64,000 nucleotides of DNA. Origin: Anthonomus grandis grandis. Taxonomy: Eukaryota > Arthropoda > Insecta > Coleoptera > Curculionidae. The stretch is from contig NC_065547.1 in NCBI RefSeq assembly GCF_022605725.1, positions 21,741,167 through 21,805,166 of the forward strand, given 5' to 3'. The stretch's first letter is position 1; every line of letters begins with the position of its first letter. Made by a program: the position numbers and the translations under genes. Below are positions 34,801 to 49,800 of the stretch, one piece after another. The notes beneath the pieces are model-generated. The model saw only the letters and a program-made list of their open reading frames with translations. It searched no databases and had not been told where the DNA came from.

Positions 34801-37800
34801 CCTGGCACCCACCTCAGTCTCACTTTCTTGTGTGCTGCAAGTCTTTCCAATGCGTATCTGCACGCCTGGACTAGCGCTGAGCTAGCCCTGGGTTTCTAGA
34901 TGGCGTTGAAGGCAGCTTGACTATCAGAGTAAATGCCCCGTTACCTTTCAATGATTCTCGTTTGTTTGGTACTTCAAGTATAGCAATCACCACCACTTGG
35001 AAAACTGTGGTGTATTTCCCTAGCGGAAAGGTTTTCTCTGTGTTTGTTTCCTTTCTCTATACTCCGGCTCCGGCAGTTTGACATACCAAAGTATGAAATC
35101 CTATGAGAACTGCAACAGAGCAGACCGTAGTGCAGGGAAGAAACTGGTATCCCCCAGCGGGAAAGTGTTAATGGGTAACCGAGCACGGAGCCCCACGCTA
35201 CCTAGGGTTTAAGACTCACCGTAGCTCAAGAAGAATTTCTTCGCCGACAAAAAAACACTTTGAACCCGTGGGTTTTATAACTTTTCTGCACGAGACCAAA
35301 ATTGTAGAGAACTTAGGCCTTTTATTGACTGTATTATCTGTTTAAACATAGGCGAGATGAAAATAAAAGGATGTTCTGTTACATAGTCAGTGTCGCCCAA
35401 TTGCGAATTTAATTCGATAGAAAAAGTAGACTGGATATTTATTATAATTCAGAAAACCGGAACCAAACGCTCGACGTAAGAAATAGAAAGACACTTACAT
35501 AAGATGTCTCAATTCCATGTCCCTTATATTGTCCATTTACACAAATAATAATTGTATTGCACAGGACTTTACTATATTAAAGTGTAATTTGTAATTTTAT
35601 TAGTGAATAAGTTAAAAACCCAAAATTTGACAGCGCGACTTATTAGGTATGTTCATGTAAAATGATGATTTCCAAACAGTTAGACAAGCAGTATTTTGAA
35701 CATTAGAAAATGTTCTTATTAAAAAAAATGTGAACAATACAGCACGTGATATAATATTAATTTAAGGCCTGCATAAATTATGAGCTTTTACAGTTTTTCT
35801 TATTTAAACATTAATAAATATTTACATAAGCCCGGAGATTTTGGAGAATATTAAAAATATTAATTAATGTTTAAGACTTTTAAATCGCCAATGCTTAAAA
35901 AAATTATGTAATTTATTTTTTTCGTTAGTATGATTAGTAGTAATTTAGCCTTGTATATTATATAAATTTAACTACAATAAAAAAGATCTATTTAACATTT
36001 TGCTTACGGTATTTTGATTGCGGTTATCAACAAAGAAGAAAGATTATATTATAAAACAATCTACGAAATGGGAATTTCAGAACAAAAGAGGCACAACCAG
36101 TATTTAATCAAGCTATTAGTATTTTTGTCTGGCAATTCTATTTGCGGCTACGAAAGGTATCGGAATCAAACATTTAAGCGTTGCCAAGAAATCTTAATTG
36201 AAGGAAAGCAATTCAGTTGGAAAGTAAATTTAAAATTTGCGTTGTACATTGAGGCTATAAGGAGTACGTATATCCTCCCTAGTCAACTATGAGCCGACAA
36301 GATTCACCCTGCTAAAAACTGGTCGTAGGCTGTACGGAATCGTCCTTTTGTTTTGATGGGTAGTGACTACAAGGCATTGTGACAGTCCACTGTAAGGGCT
36401 TCGTGAGGAAGCCTCAGGAGTGGCATGCGCTCTAGTAAGCCTACATTAGTATCTAGCCGTATGTGTATTAGATATGTATGCTTGTACTGGCGTGTATACA
36501 AAAACTAGTAATTGAGGCTGCTGCTGGCTACTTAGGTAATACTGGTAACGGTAAACTAGATTCCCTTTCCATTAGTTTTTTCGTTCCGTTTAATGTTCTT
36601 TTAAGTTTGTATGTCCTATAATCTTGATTATATAATACTTCGCACACGCCACCGAGAAATTTTTTTAAAGAAATCAGTTATGTTTTATTTATAACTACGT
36701 CCCTTTTACTGATGCCTTGTAGCCATAGATTGAATTTCCAGGGAGTATGTATGTAAGTTCTACTTCTGCAAGAATTTGAAACTGTTTAATAAATTACTTC
36801 CGAGATTCAAAACATTGTCCGGGAACAATTTGAATACTTGCTATATTTTTAATAAGATAAGACGCATGTACTAATCGATAAAATTAAATTCCATTTTTTA
36901 GCAACCCGTAAGTCAAATCAAAAAATAAAACGCGATTTTGTATAATTTTGGAGCAGCCTCGGAATCGCAATATTTTGGTAATAAAATGATAAGGTTTATA
37001 TTTTCAATATTTAATATTACACTTTTTTTACCTATTATAGAATATTTCTTCCAGTGTTCCTCTAGTAATTCAAAGGGATAAAATGACTTGGCTTCTATTC
37101 CAAAATCACTGAGATTTTCACATAACGCCTCATAATAAGACCTTAAATAACTTTTGTAATTGTGTAAATCTGCTTTGCCAGCAGTAATAAAGAAGAAATA
37201 GCTTATGTCGTGTACGGGATGACTAACTGCCGACGTTTGCCAATCAATAATACTGATGTCCGTAGGTAGGTAAGGCTTAGATTCATCCTAAAAATTATTT
37301 GTTAATATTGTATGCTTAATATATTTGAAAATCTTTGTAGTTACCCCATATTTAAATAAAAGGTTCGCACTCCAACAATCACTGTGGGTAAAAACGGCAT
37401 ACTGATCTTTATATAATTGGGTAATATAAAGGAAAAAATTATGTGCAGCACTTTGTTCGTATTTTTTTAACTCTGAAATTAGATCAGGTCTGTCTCTGAT
37501 AGCAGAAAAGCAGGATTTAAATAGTGTGCCATTAACTTCCTCGTTCCTATTATGGCCACCATGTCCCATCATTATGTTTGTGCTTAAATTATAAATGTAT
37601 TGTATTATAATTATAATTGTAATAAAGTAACGTTCTTGTAAATTGTAAATACTATATGAGAAAAATGCGAGTTGATATACAAAATCTACAAAAAAATATC
37701 AATACAAAGAAGCGGCCTTGGTATCGCACTGTTCCAAATTAGGCGTCTTTTTTATTTGATATCCTTTAATGATATTTTCGGTTACATCAAAAAATATTAT

Positions 37801-40800
37801 ACAGGACGGCTCATCGAAAACAGTCCAGCAAGGTTTGGGGTCCTTTTTAGAAAAAATTAAAAAATACTCAAATTCATCGGTTTTTGATTTTAGGAGGCCA
37901 TTTTTTTTAATACTTTCAACCCCTTAACTTAACAAGCAAGGGTTGCATAAGAGTAGGGGTCAAGTGCTTATTTTATTTTAGTTATAACTGCCAAGTTTGA
38001 AATTACTAACTTGAGTTTTCGCATTGCGACAGCTTGTCAAAGATTTTGAAACAATGAAACAATATAATACTTTTAGCGCTAGTTTTTAGGTAGGTTCTTG
38101 ATTAACAAAAACGCTCGCACCCGTCTATTTCTATTTTAGAAAAACAATTTTTTGTTTAAATTTTTAATCCCACAACTTCAACCCCTTAGCGGGGATGACA
38201 TTCATTCAATTTACTTTACAATAGCGCTTTGTTTTTTAAATTTGAGCTACGCATCACCAAGCAATGGAATTCTAAATATTTTACTGGATATTTTAGATGT
38301 GTGAGTAAAAAACTGTTTTTAAACTATCAAAAATCAGTCAACAATCCGACTTTATCTTCAGAAAGCAAGTTGATGTAAATTAGTTATTTCTGTGCTTTTC
38401 TTTCGATTCGATAAAGATGGTTTATTCTATTGTAGAGAGAGTGGAAATTATTGAATTATACTTTATAAACAATCAATGTGCAAGACTAACGGAAACTTTG
38501 TTTAATGAAAGACATTCAGATAAATTTCGGGAAACTGGTTCGGTGGCAAATAAAAAACGGAATATTAAATATCCAGTGAGAAAAGAGGCAGTAGATGTCG
38601 GTGCTCTCGGTGAAGTTATTATGAATCCTATATTAAGTACCAGAAAACTACCAGAAAACAGAGTTTCGCGGACCACTGTACAGAGAAATCTAAAACATAA
38701 TAAATGGTACCTATATAAAATTTAACTTCTTCAAGAAGTAAATGAAAATGATAACGACCGCCGTTTACAGGTTTTTGAAATAATGTCCGAACTAATTTTA
38801 AATAATCCCAACTATATTTTAACTGTTTGCTTCTCAGATGAATGTTTATTTTTTCTAAATGGCACTGTCAATTGTCATAATAGTCGGTACTGGTCCGACA
38901 CGAATCCAGGGATCTATCATGAGGTTCATACTCAACACCCTCAAAAATTAAACGTTTGGGTTGGTATATTTGGTGATCACATAATTGGATTATTTTTCCT
39001 ACCGAAAAATTTAAATGGAGATACGCACTTAGACTTGAATGCCAATAAATACCCGATATTCCTTACAATGTCCGGGAACACTTTGAACAGTTACTGTACT
39101 ATTATATGGGGGTAAACAGCGGACATTTTCAACATTTAATAAGATAATGCATAAGTACTAATCAATGAAATTAAATTAGATTTCTCTGGCAGCTCAAAGA
39201 AAGAAAGTGTAGAGAAAATGGAATGCCTTTTCAAAAGATGTACCACAACACACCCCTTATTAAAAAAATAAGGATGAATGTCACCCCCGCTAAGGGGTTG
39301 AGGTTGTGGGGTTAAAAATTTAAACAAAGAAGCGTTTTCCTAAAATCAAAAATCGATGAGACAAGCATTTTTGCTTTGTAAAGCAAGAACCTCTAAAAAC
39401 TAGCGCTAAAAGTATTAAGCAATGGTATTGTTTAAAAATCTTTGAGAAGCTGTTATACTGCGAAAACTCAAGTTAGCACCTTCAAACTTAGCAGTTGTAA
39501 CTAGAATAAAAAGTTTTGACCTTTAAAATAAGCTTTTACCTTACCCCCTTTCCTATTTAGGATTTTGAGGTTGATTGCAAATCCCCGCCAAGAGGTTAAT
39601 GTTAAGGGGTTGAAATTATTTAAAAAAATTGTCCCCCTAAAATGAAAAATCGACAGTCCGAGCATTTTTTAATTTTTTTTTTAAAAAGGGCTCCAATCCT
39701 TGCTGAAATCTTTCTGTATACCTAATATATCATAGGAGCTCCATAAATAAAAAAAAATTTAAATTATTTTATAAATGCTATCTTGCTGTATTCATCAATT
39801 ATTATTGAGCGTATTGGTTTCTAGGCAAGTTTCGCTAGTATAGGTACCTATAAGTTGAACATTGGTATTGGTTGTCTTATTGGTCTTTTTTTAGGATATA
39901 TCCTGTTACATATTACATGGCGATCCTGTCAAGATGTTATGAAATGTGCCAATATTTTCTGGAAAAAAAACCAAAAACATTAAAGTTAAAATAGTTCTAT
40001 TGGTGAAATCTGCAAAATTAATAACGCAAAGAATAATAAAGATCATACATCATAATAAAGATCATAACAAAGTATATAAAAAGTATAATAGGCAATAATC
40101 AATCGAAAAAAAAACTATTTCTACTTTTTATTTTTAATCTAAAATCTAACATCAATAAGTTATATTAATATTATTATAGGTGTTGATATATAGCTGAAAA
40201 TATCCTCTTTTGAAAATGCGTATAAACTTGACAACAGAGAATCGACAAATATGTTTGTACCAAAACACCCCCTTGCCCCTGTGCACATGTTAAACTCAAA
40301 CAAAGTTGTTGTTTACTAATTCTAGCCTTTCAATGTTCTAAGGAAAATTTTCATATTACTCTTAAACGGTAATATCAAGGAAGGTTCGGATTCAGCGTTG
40401 CATGTTTCATTTTGGGTGGGCAACTAGTTTTTAGAATGTTTGAAGGAGTGCTTACAGTAGATTAGTATTTAAACATACTACAAGAAGTTATTCCCAAGCT
40501 TATTAGAAAATGTTTCTTTGGAAAATTTAAACAATATATATTTCCATCAAGATGGTCCATCAGGACATAATACTAAAATTATTCTGTCATTCCTAGCGGA
40601 TTCCTTTCCGCAATAATAGATAGGAGCCAACGGTCCGATAACGTAGCCAGCAAAATCTACCGATCTTTCTATTTTTAATTTTTTTCGAGAGCTACTTAAA
40701 AATAAAGTTTATATATTGCGGCATACAAATTCTGAACAACAGCAATCAATAATAACAGCTATAGAGAATTTGCGTGCGCGTCTTATACTTTTAAATGCGA

Positions 40801-43800
40801 TAGAACTCATTACAAGATTATGTGAAATTTGTGTAACCGAAAACGGAAATAATTTTAAAAATTTTTTATGAAATATTTGGATATAATTTTTAAAAAGAAG
40901 AAAATAAATAATAAGAAATAAAATTAAAAATATAAAAAATAATTCAGATAGTTTTTTTTAAATTGATAGTTTATACGAATTTGTTATTTTGTTATCGCCT
41001 TCTTAAAAACAATACATGACCATGGCCTACTATTAAAATTAAAATAATAGGTAATTATTTTACGAAAATTGTCTCTTATTTGGTCATTTTTAAAAATAAG
41101 TGCATAGTATTATTTATAAAAAGGAAAAAATAAAGCGGATTTAAAATTATATAGGATATTACAGTTAAGTTATTTTAATGACATAAGTTTATTTTTATGT
41201 CAAAATCCTAAGTCATAACAATAAAACAGATAACATAATCGTGTTCTATGAAAAAAGTACTGTACAATTTTTTTTTACATTTTAAACATGTTAAATAATA
41301 ACGGAGATACAATAGGGTCCCAAAATCCAAAATTATCAAATTCACTTTCTAGATTAATAACTATGACAGCTGTCAAATTTCTGACAACGGCATATTTCGT
41401 TTCATAAAAAACTAGGGTATACACAAGTAGTGTATCGCTGACATTCTTATAGTATGATTAGTGCTAATACTGGGCCTTGACATTTAGAGTTTGGTTGTGA
41501 GCGATTAATTTAGGATAAGCGTGTTAGATTAGAAATATAGTATAAAATACTGTTATCCCATTAGCAGTAGTTGCTGCAGGTGCCAAACGAGTTTAGATAT
41601 ATTTTGGAGGAACTTAGGGAAAGATCCGTAGATAGGAGGATAAAAATACACATTATATAAGGAAGTTAAATGGTATGAAAAGTGAAATGGATTATTTAAT
41701 ATTAAAATTAACAAGAGTTAATAAGGAGTTGACCCTAGCAACTTTTGTAAATAGATTATAACATCATGATTTAAGAGTGATTATAAAATCGCGCAACTAT
41801 TTCAAGCTTAGTAAAGGCATCGAAGGCACAAAAGATGAAAATTATTTTTTAGCTTAATTTAGAAATAATTCTCATCAGATTTTTACTGCTCAAAACTCAA
41901 GTTGATTAATTTTAAGAAATTATAACACCTTTAGAGCTTTAGAGGACATTAAAATTATTCTTTTAGAGAATAGATTTTTACAAAAAATATAATTATACAA
42001 AATATCCGCCAGACATTATTGCAATGTAGGTATAAATAAATATTATTTAATATTACCAAGTAAACTAGAAAACTTTTTATCGATGAAACCTTGGGAAAAT
42101 CCATAAGTAATAAGGTTGCTGTAAAAATATTAAACACCCGCAATAAAGAAGTAATTTTAAAGACCTTTTATTCCTAAATATGAAATGCTAAGTAATTACG
42201 AAATATTTAATTTTACAGAAATTTTTGTAAGCTGCGTTGATGAGGTGTTGGACTTAATAAACACGAAACATGACAACGCATTAAGATAATGACTGGCATT
42301 AAAATAAGATTAAATGAATAATAGCAAAATACGCTGACACATTTTATTTAGATAATGAATTTGTAACGATTTAATGATAAGCAAAATATTTGATTAAAAA
42401 AAAAATTATATGGATAAAAGCATATCTTTTACTGCATTTGCAGAAAAAGTAAATTCATAACCTCGCAGATAAATAGGTTAAAATATATAAAGATTACAAA
42501 TAGAAGAAAAATTTTTTTTTCATTTTTTTTTTATTTTTTTTTTGGTGAACGTATTTTGTTTTTTGTAATGTTTTGTATCTGATGATGGCTGTTTACATAG
42601 CCGAAATGGATAATACATTTACCTAAGTGACCCATATGCATTTTTCTTGGAGATAAAGACTTCCCCTATTTGTAATCTTTATATTCACATTCTCCTACAA
42701 AATATGGACTTCTATTTAACTAAAATATATAATATATGAAAAACTAAATAATAATGGTCAGCACCCTTACTTAAGTCAAGGGATCTTAATGCTGGAGTAT
42801 ATTAACTTCCCAGCTGTCTGGCAGTAGAGATCTTAAATCTGCCTACATGCTCTCCTTAAAACCTGGAAATGCAGTTACCACCTACTAAAATTATGTGATT
42901 AGCTAACAACTCCATATGAACGCTCAAAAATCGTAAACATGCTTAACAGATTATACAGTGCTTTTATTTCAAAATGAAGCACTCTTAATAACTTCTTTAA
43001 AAGAAAATACGCCAATCTAGATATACAGGGGGACGTTTAATTTTATATTTCACAAAGTTCTGTCAATCACCTACTCACCTCCAGCTAACCTCACTTTGAT
43101 ATATCAAATAGAAACTCCCATCGTATGACACATCAGTGTAAGCAGCAATGTCTTACGTTGTTGACGTACTAGCGACTAGTGTGATAGATCATTTTAAAGA
43201 ACATATAATCTACCACCCAACCGTCTATAAAAAATGTAAGTCGATAGACTTATACACAATAAGGGTGTAATGCTAAATATCAGATTGACAGAATAAAGCA
43301 ATTATTTTTTCCACAAATACCTAGATAATCCTTTGGTCTGAGTTTCAGAGGTGAAAAATCTGGGTATACTTTTTGATGATTTGCTAACATTTCAAACACA
43401 TATTCATAATAAATTAAAAATTGCTTATATAAGATACTTAAAGAAGAAGAAAAAACTTAATTATTTTAAAAAATGGCTACCATCCAAAATAAAGTATCAA
43501 TTATGTGACAGTTTAATATTATCGCTATTCGACTACGGTGATGTGGTTTATGATTCATCCATAACGATGCAATTAGCACACCAAATACAAAGCAGCTGTA
43601 TGCGTTTTTCTTACAATATTCCATTTAGAGAACATATTAACCTCATTTAAATAATAAAAATATCCTTAATATGAGTTACCGTAGAAAACCTCATTTTTAT
43701 ACTTTTTTACACAGAATCTTAAAAACTGGACAACCCTTATAGTTTACAACGTTATTTAATCCATTTTTACACCAGCATTATACATTATAAGATTTTTTTA

Positions 43801-46800
43801 AAAATACAATGTGCCTTAACATCGCACGATAGCTTTTCAGAAATCTGTTACATACATAGGGATTAAATTGTGGAATGATTTACCAGATGAAGTAAAGGAA
43901 TTTACGTATAAAAGATTCCTAAAATGCGCTAAGCAATTTTTTATTATTGAGCAAAAAAACCTACGTTTATTCCAAATCATGTGTGCTGTGCTGTTGTCAG
44001 ATTTTCCCGTTAAGATTAAGAAGAAAAACTTGTAAAATTAATATATTTTCTGTTAGCTTCCCTTGTTTGTCTCGAGCGCATCTTTTACCCTTTTTTCTGC
44101 TATTTGCTATGCCATACGAAACTTGTTATTAATAATTTAAGTTACATAGGGGTACAGTGCACAAATACACATTACACATGCCTTGTGTATTTTGTGTTAT
44201 CGGCCACTCGCGCTGTAGTCTTTTTTGCCATCGGGTATATATTTGTAAAATTGTTTGTGTGTAATTTGTATATGTATATATTGGGCAAATAACAAAAATT
44301 TGAAAAAGGTGTTTAAAAAATAAACAATTTAATCAGTTCATAGAATTTCTTTTATTAGGTGCTCAAAATGTGCTCTGTTATTCGCGAGATAATAATAAAG
44401 TCTGTTTTAAAATTCCTAACATTGGCAAGTATTTGTCTACTACTATCTCTACATTCGCGAGTAATTTTTTTTTTTGAATCGTTAATATTTTCAGATTTTA
44501 AATAAGTTTTTATAAACTTTTGCTATCTAAAAACCTCTAAAGGAAAACATCTAGTGGTGTTAAGTCTGGCGACCGTACTGGCCATTCAATTGCATCATGC
44601 CTAAACGCACATTTTAATTTCTTCGCACTTCTGAACTTTCAACTAATCAGGATAACAATTTTAAGAGTAATACTCAATTGGTTTTTAAACGTATTAAAAA
44701 TGCTAATTACTGCAGTATTATTTTTGTACCTATTAGGTACTGCAAAAAATACTAGAAAAATAAATACGCCACATATTATATCGCAACAAATTTTGGGAAG
44801 AATTTCAAAATAGCGTTAGTTATTTTTTCTCATATAATAGATGCATATTTTTAAAAAATATTTGGACTCAATGAACTGTTATTACCATACATTTTTACTG
44901 GTAAATCGCTTCAACTTTAATCAATTTTTTTAGCGAAGTAAGATGGAAAATTGTTTGTCATTTAAAATAATGTATGACACAATGAGGCAACCATTTGATC
45001 TACCAAAGTTTAAGTTGATAACATGTCTTTCAGCTTTTGGTTTTTACCACGCATTTTTACTTACTATTTGCTTAGACGTTAACCGAGTTTTTTTTTTCAG
45101 TTTGATAGGAGATGCCCTTTAAAATGATGTACCACACTTTCGTAGCCATTTGAAATACAAGAGTTTGAGATCGATAAATTATCTGACCATATCCCAGACA
45201 TTTTTGATCACTATTCGCTCGTATATTAACAGATTAAATTTTTTTGGCACTGTGGAATAGAAATTTTAAAACTGCTTACAAGGATGTGTCACACGATGGG
45301 GTTCCAAAATGAGGTTAGCTGGAGGTGAGGAGCGTATTGACAGAATTTGTTAAAAATAAAATTAAACGTCTCCCTGTATATCTAGATTGAGGTGTTTTTT
45401 TAAAGAAGTTATTAATTCGTTTTGATATGAAACCAGTGTATATTGTGTAATAAAGAATTGGAAGATAAAACATTTTCTTTGTCATATATGTGTCAAATAT
45501 TTTTTACTCTCTCTCAGATGCAATGTACTTTTTTCATCTTGATCTGTCTCAATATTATTATCATATTGAATTGAAAATGTATACGATATACTGCTTTTAC
45601 AAATGAACAAGTTCAATTCCAATTGACAGTAATTCCAATAAGATTATAAATTCATCTGCATTTCTGAGAACCCTTACGTTGGATTAAGTTGAGCAAGTTG
45701 TTTTGTTTCTATGAATGATCAAATTTTTAAGCTATTGTTCAATTTTCAGTACCCAGAAATTACAACCATATAAAAACGTTGAAAATTATTATCGAAAATT
45801 TATTAACATTTTATTTGACATCAGAATGTCAAATTGCCATTGACACTCTAAAAATTTCTTAAATAAAAAATCGGCAAGTTAGTAATTCGAAAATTCAAAC
45901 AGCGACATAATCACTTCGCACTAGTAGAAATAATTAAACTTCGGAAAATATTTCGCGAATTCCGACCAATTTCCGAATCTAATTCTAAAACGTTAAGCTG
46001 ATACTTTTTTATCTTGATCTGTCTTAAGATTATTATCAAATTGAATTGGAAATCTAGACGATCCACTACTTTTACAACTGAACAAGTTCAATTTCAATTG
46101 ACAATACTTACCAATAAGATTAAAAATTAGTTCATGTGCACTGATAATGCACAATATTATTAGTTTTTTGTCAAGGTTAGTACTTCAAAGGTGTTTTTAA
46201 ATTTTTTTAAGAATTCCTAAATGTCATTTGGCAGGTAATGAGATGTTAAGAGCTGTGGCGATGCTTGAGGCTGTTGCCTCTGGAGGTCTGGAGCCGTTAT
46301 TGAGAAACTGGAACCACACGCGGAATGCATTTGGGTCGACCAAGGATGACTACACCTCATATGGATCGATGTGTTAAGTTAGAAGCTTAAAGAAATGACA
46401 TAGTAATAGCAACACAATTAATAAGTCATCTGCGCGAAGCTCATAATGTGCCTGTTTTAAGACATACCAACTGCAGAAGATTAAGAGAAGGTAATCTAGT
46501 AAGCCGAAGAGCTGGGAGATTTCAACCCTTAAATCGAAGAAACCTCGCTTTGGCCTGTATCCAAATTCTCGAAGAGTACGTTTCTGGACGGCACCTAGCA
46601 AAAGAAATCGTCCATCATACACGGGAGGTTTACAGTTGAACAAGATTTCTCTTGAAAGTAGAACTATGCTCGTTCTTCTGGATCGTTTCTTATTAGCAGA
46701 CCCTTCCAATAGAAATTTTTTTAAACCTATTATTTCGTACGTCTGAAATATTGATACAAATTTTATTGTATTGCATGATAATGCCACCCAACATTCAGCT

Positions 46801-49800
46801 AGGTTTCCCAGGTGGTTTGACCCGAAGTTCTAGAAAGGAATCTAATGATCCGTCTACTATTTAAAATTATTTGGAGTTTTATAATTTAGGAACTGAGTTT
46901 AAGAGGCTTGCCAAGTTGGCTTCAGAGAAGATATTAATTTCACCAAATGCATTAAAAATGAACATAGGCAATAATTAACAATAACAATTTCGTTTACAGT
47001 TTTGCCAACTCTAAACAAGTCCGACATTCAGGCATTGAAATTGCAAATCTGCTTGTAGACTATTTTTCTAGTCTCTCTTGCACAAGGTCATGTGATTTGT
47101 CCAAAATGATATATGCTCCATTAATATTCGCAAGACTTTAAGAAACGGTATAAATGCTTTTCATAATCATAAAGGGCCCGACCGTGATATAAAAAACCAG
47201 TTTTATATTAGCCAGACCCTTTTATATTATCTTGAAATGTTCAATTATTGAAGGAAATTTTTCCTATCGTTAAAAATCGTGTTTGACGCCTCCAATTTTT
47301 AAATCTAGAGAATAAGACAATCTCAGGTTTTTAAAACTTTATATGTATCTGTTGGAGTACTTGGATCGCTTATTGGAGTTTTGCTTACAATAACGCAGTT
47401 CATACTCTAAGTACACTTCTCGTGACTGTTTTAAATTGGTTGTGGAAAAGACTTGTAATTAGCCATAAGTAATACATTAATTTCTTGTGATCCTATATAT
47501 GGTTTCGATAGCTACCCTAAGGATCAAAATATATAGGTTGCATTAAGTTTGGAATGATGCAACAAATTATTTATTGGTAACAAAAAATGTTTAAAAAAAT
47601 AAATAAAAAAAAGTAATCATATTATATATAAGAACTATAATTATATTACCATATAGTGCGAGAAAAAAAGGATGTTGTGTATAATGAATCATATGAAATG
47701 ATAAAAGATAAGTTTCCAAATAAAAGTAAATCACACATTCATAGATATTGAAGAAGATAATTAAATGTTAACAATTTTACGAATTACTATTAAACATTTC
47801 TTAATCTAATTTTAAAACATTAGCTTAGAAAAAAGATATACAAAAAACTATATTTTTTATGTAAATAAAGAAAATAATGTATCTGCATAAACCAGAACAC
47901 TCGATAGACGTTGTCACTAGGTGAGTCGTTGAGATTGTTAAAAATGTTTTAGAGCCAGAGACTAGACGAATTATTTAAAGCGATCTTCACATTCCATCTG
48001 TTGGAGGATGTGATGGTATTAATCGGATGCTAAGTAGTATAAAAAGATATTGTTTGGTTTGTCTCCAAAATTATGTCAATAGTTTTGTAGAAAAGTTTGG
48101 TGATACGCAAAAAATCTAAGATAAATACTGCATTGTCAGCGTTCCAAAAACTTTTATACACCTCATTGGCCCAGTGGAATCTGATTATGACGATAATAAA
48201 TAATATATTTTAATATTACAGTGTGAATTTAGTACAAGTATAGAGTCTTGTAATTGAGAAAATTTCGTGTGTTTAATGGACCATATGAAGTGGTAAAAGA
48301 AAAAATACATGGTATGCAAAGTGTTTTTTCTTTCTTAATTGGTAGATGTAATACAGGTTGGGCTTGTTAGAGATTAAGCATTCTTCAAAATAATAGACCT
48401 CAACACTGCTGCCTTATGGCCAAAGGTACTTGACTGACTGACTCGACACAGCACTTTGTTGAATTTTTCTGTGCTTCCTTAACTTAGTCTGAGTATTTAT
48501 ATTTCTTTCAAAAAAATCAAAGAAAATTAAGGTGAAACTGCGAAAGCCGAATGTTGCTCGACGAATATATTTTAATCTGATGGAAGAATTATTTCTGGTC
48601 TATAGGCCTCCCGATGTAAGTTTTTACGAAAGTGTGGAGCATTGATGATATATTGCCAACTGTTTGCCATTTTAATATTGATATGTACATCTCTTTGAAT
48701 GAGAATGCCCTGATTCTCATAAACTTTTACAAATATGTTTTTGAAGGTGTTTTTTCACTTTTACAAATAATTGTGAAACCATCTAGGTTTCAAGCCCTAA
48801 TCGATCCTATTTTTCTAAATTTTCAAAATGAGTACATTTCTATGGGTATACAATAGATTTCGGATTTTCAGATCACAAACTAGTTTTTTATCATTTAAGT
48901 ATAAAAGTCGAAAAATTGAAAAATTGCTGCATGATTTGAGTCAATCAATTGGAATAATTTTTATAATTTTCTTAATATATTTTTGATGTGTCAAGATTAA
49001 CACTAATTAATAAATCAAGGACTCCTGGGTTAACAGTGTTAACAGGATCATGATGATAAAAAGGGTCATGCCGTTTGTAAAATTAATAAAAAAGTAAAAG
49101 TGAGACTGATATATTATAATGAGTTGTATCAACATTTAAATAAATTTAGAAATGAGAATTTTCCCTATAAGTTAAGGTACAGTAAGTGATGTATGTATGC
49201 TCTATTTTTAATTCCATAAAATCTCAACCGATAAATGATAACATAACACTGCGTATCTTAAATTATTATTTGCCAATAATTCAATTGTGGAATGAATCTG
49301 TTATCCGCCCACTTCCAAAAAATTTCAAAGCAGAAACATTTACGGATTTACAACCTATTAGTTTATTACTAGTGATAAACTAATAGGTTGAAGAGGGATA
49401 ATATAATATTGAGATGATAATATAATAATGAGACTATATCTAACGTCCCTTGTGTTGCTTTATTTTTTGTCTCGATGTGTTATATGAAAAGTTGAACTAT
49501 AGCGGGTTTGATGAAAACTCCCTCAAGCTTTTTTAAAGATTATTTAACTAATCGAAAACAAAAAGTAAGAATTCATGGTATGTATTCAGATTCGCTTTCG
49601 GTCAGGCGTTCCGTAGAGGTCAGTGCTTGGTTCATTGTTATTTTTAATTGAAATCTTTAATTTATTTTCAGAAATTAAGAATTGTTAGGTATAGGCTTTT
49701 CCTGATGGCTAACAGTTTAATTTACCAGAATATCATAAAAACCTACAGCTTTTCAAAATCGTATAATTCAAAGATTTAAATTATTGCAAAAAATAGTATT

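Noticed and set aside
43947..44292. Two overlapping 60-codon frames with Cys/Leu-rich content
   Set aside because: They lie in the 3' tail of the nested LINE; no motif and no continuity.
46374..46787. 137-codon minus-strand frame
   Set aside because: It overlaps the plus-strand Tc1 HTH, which matches a known domain; the minus frame matches nothing.
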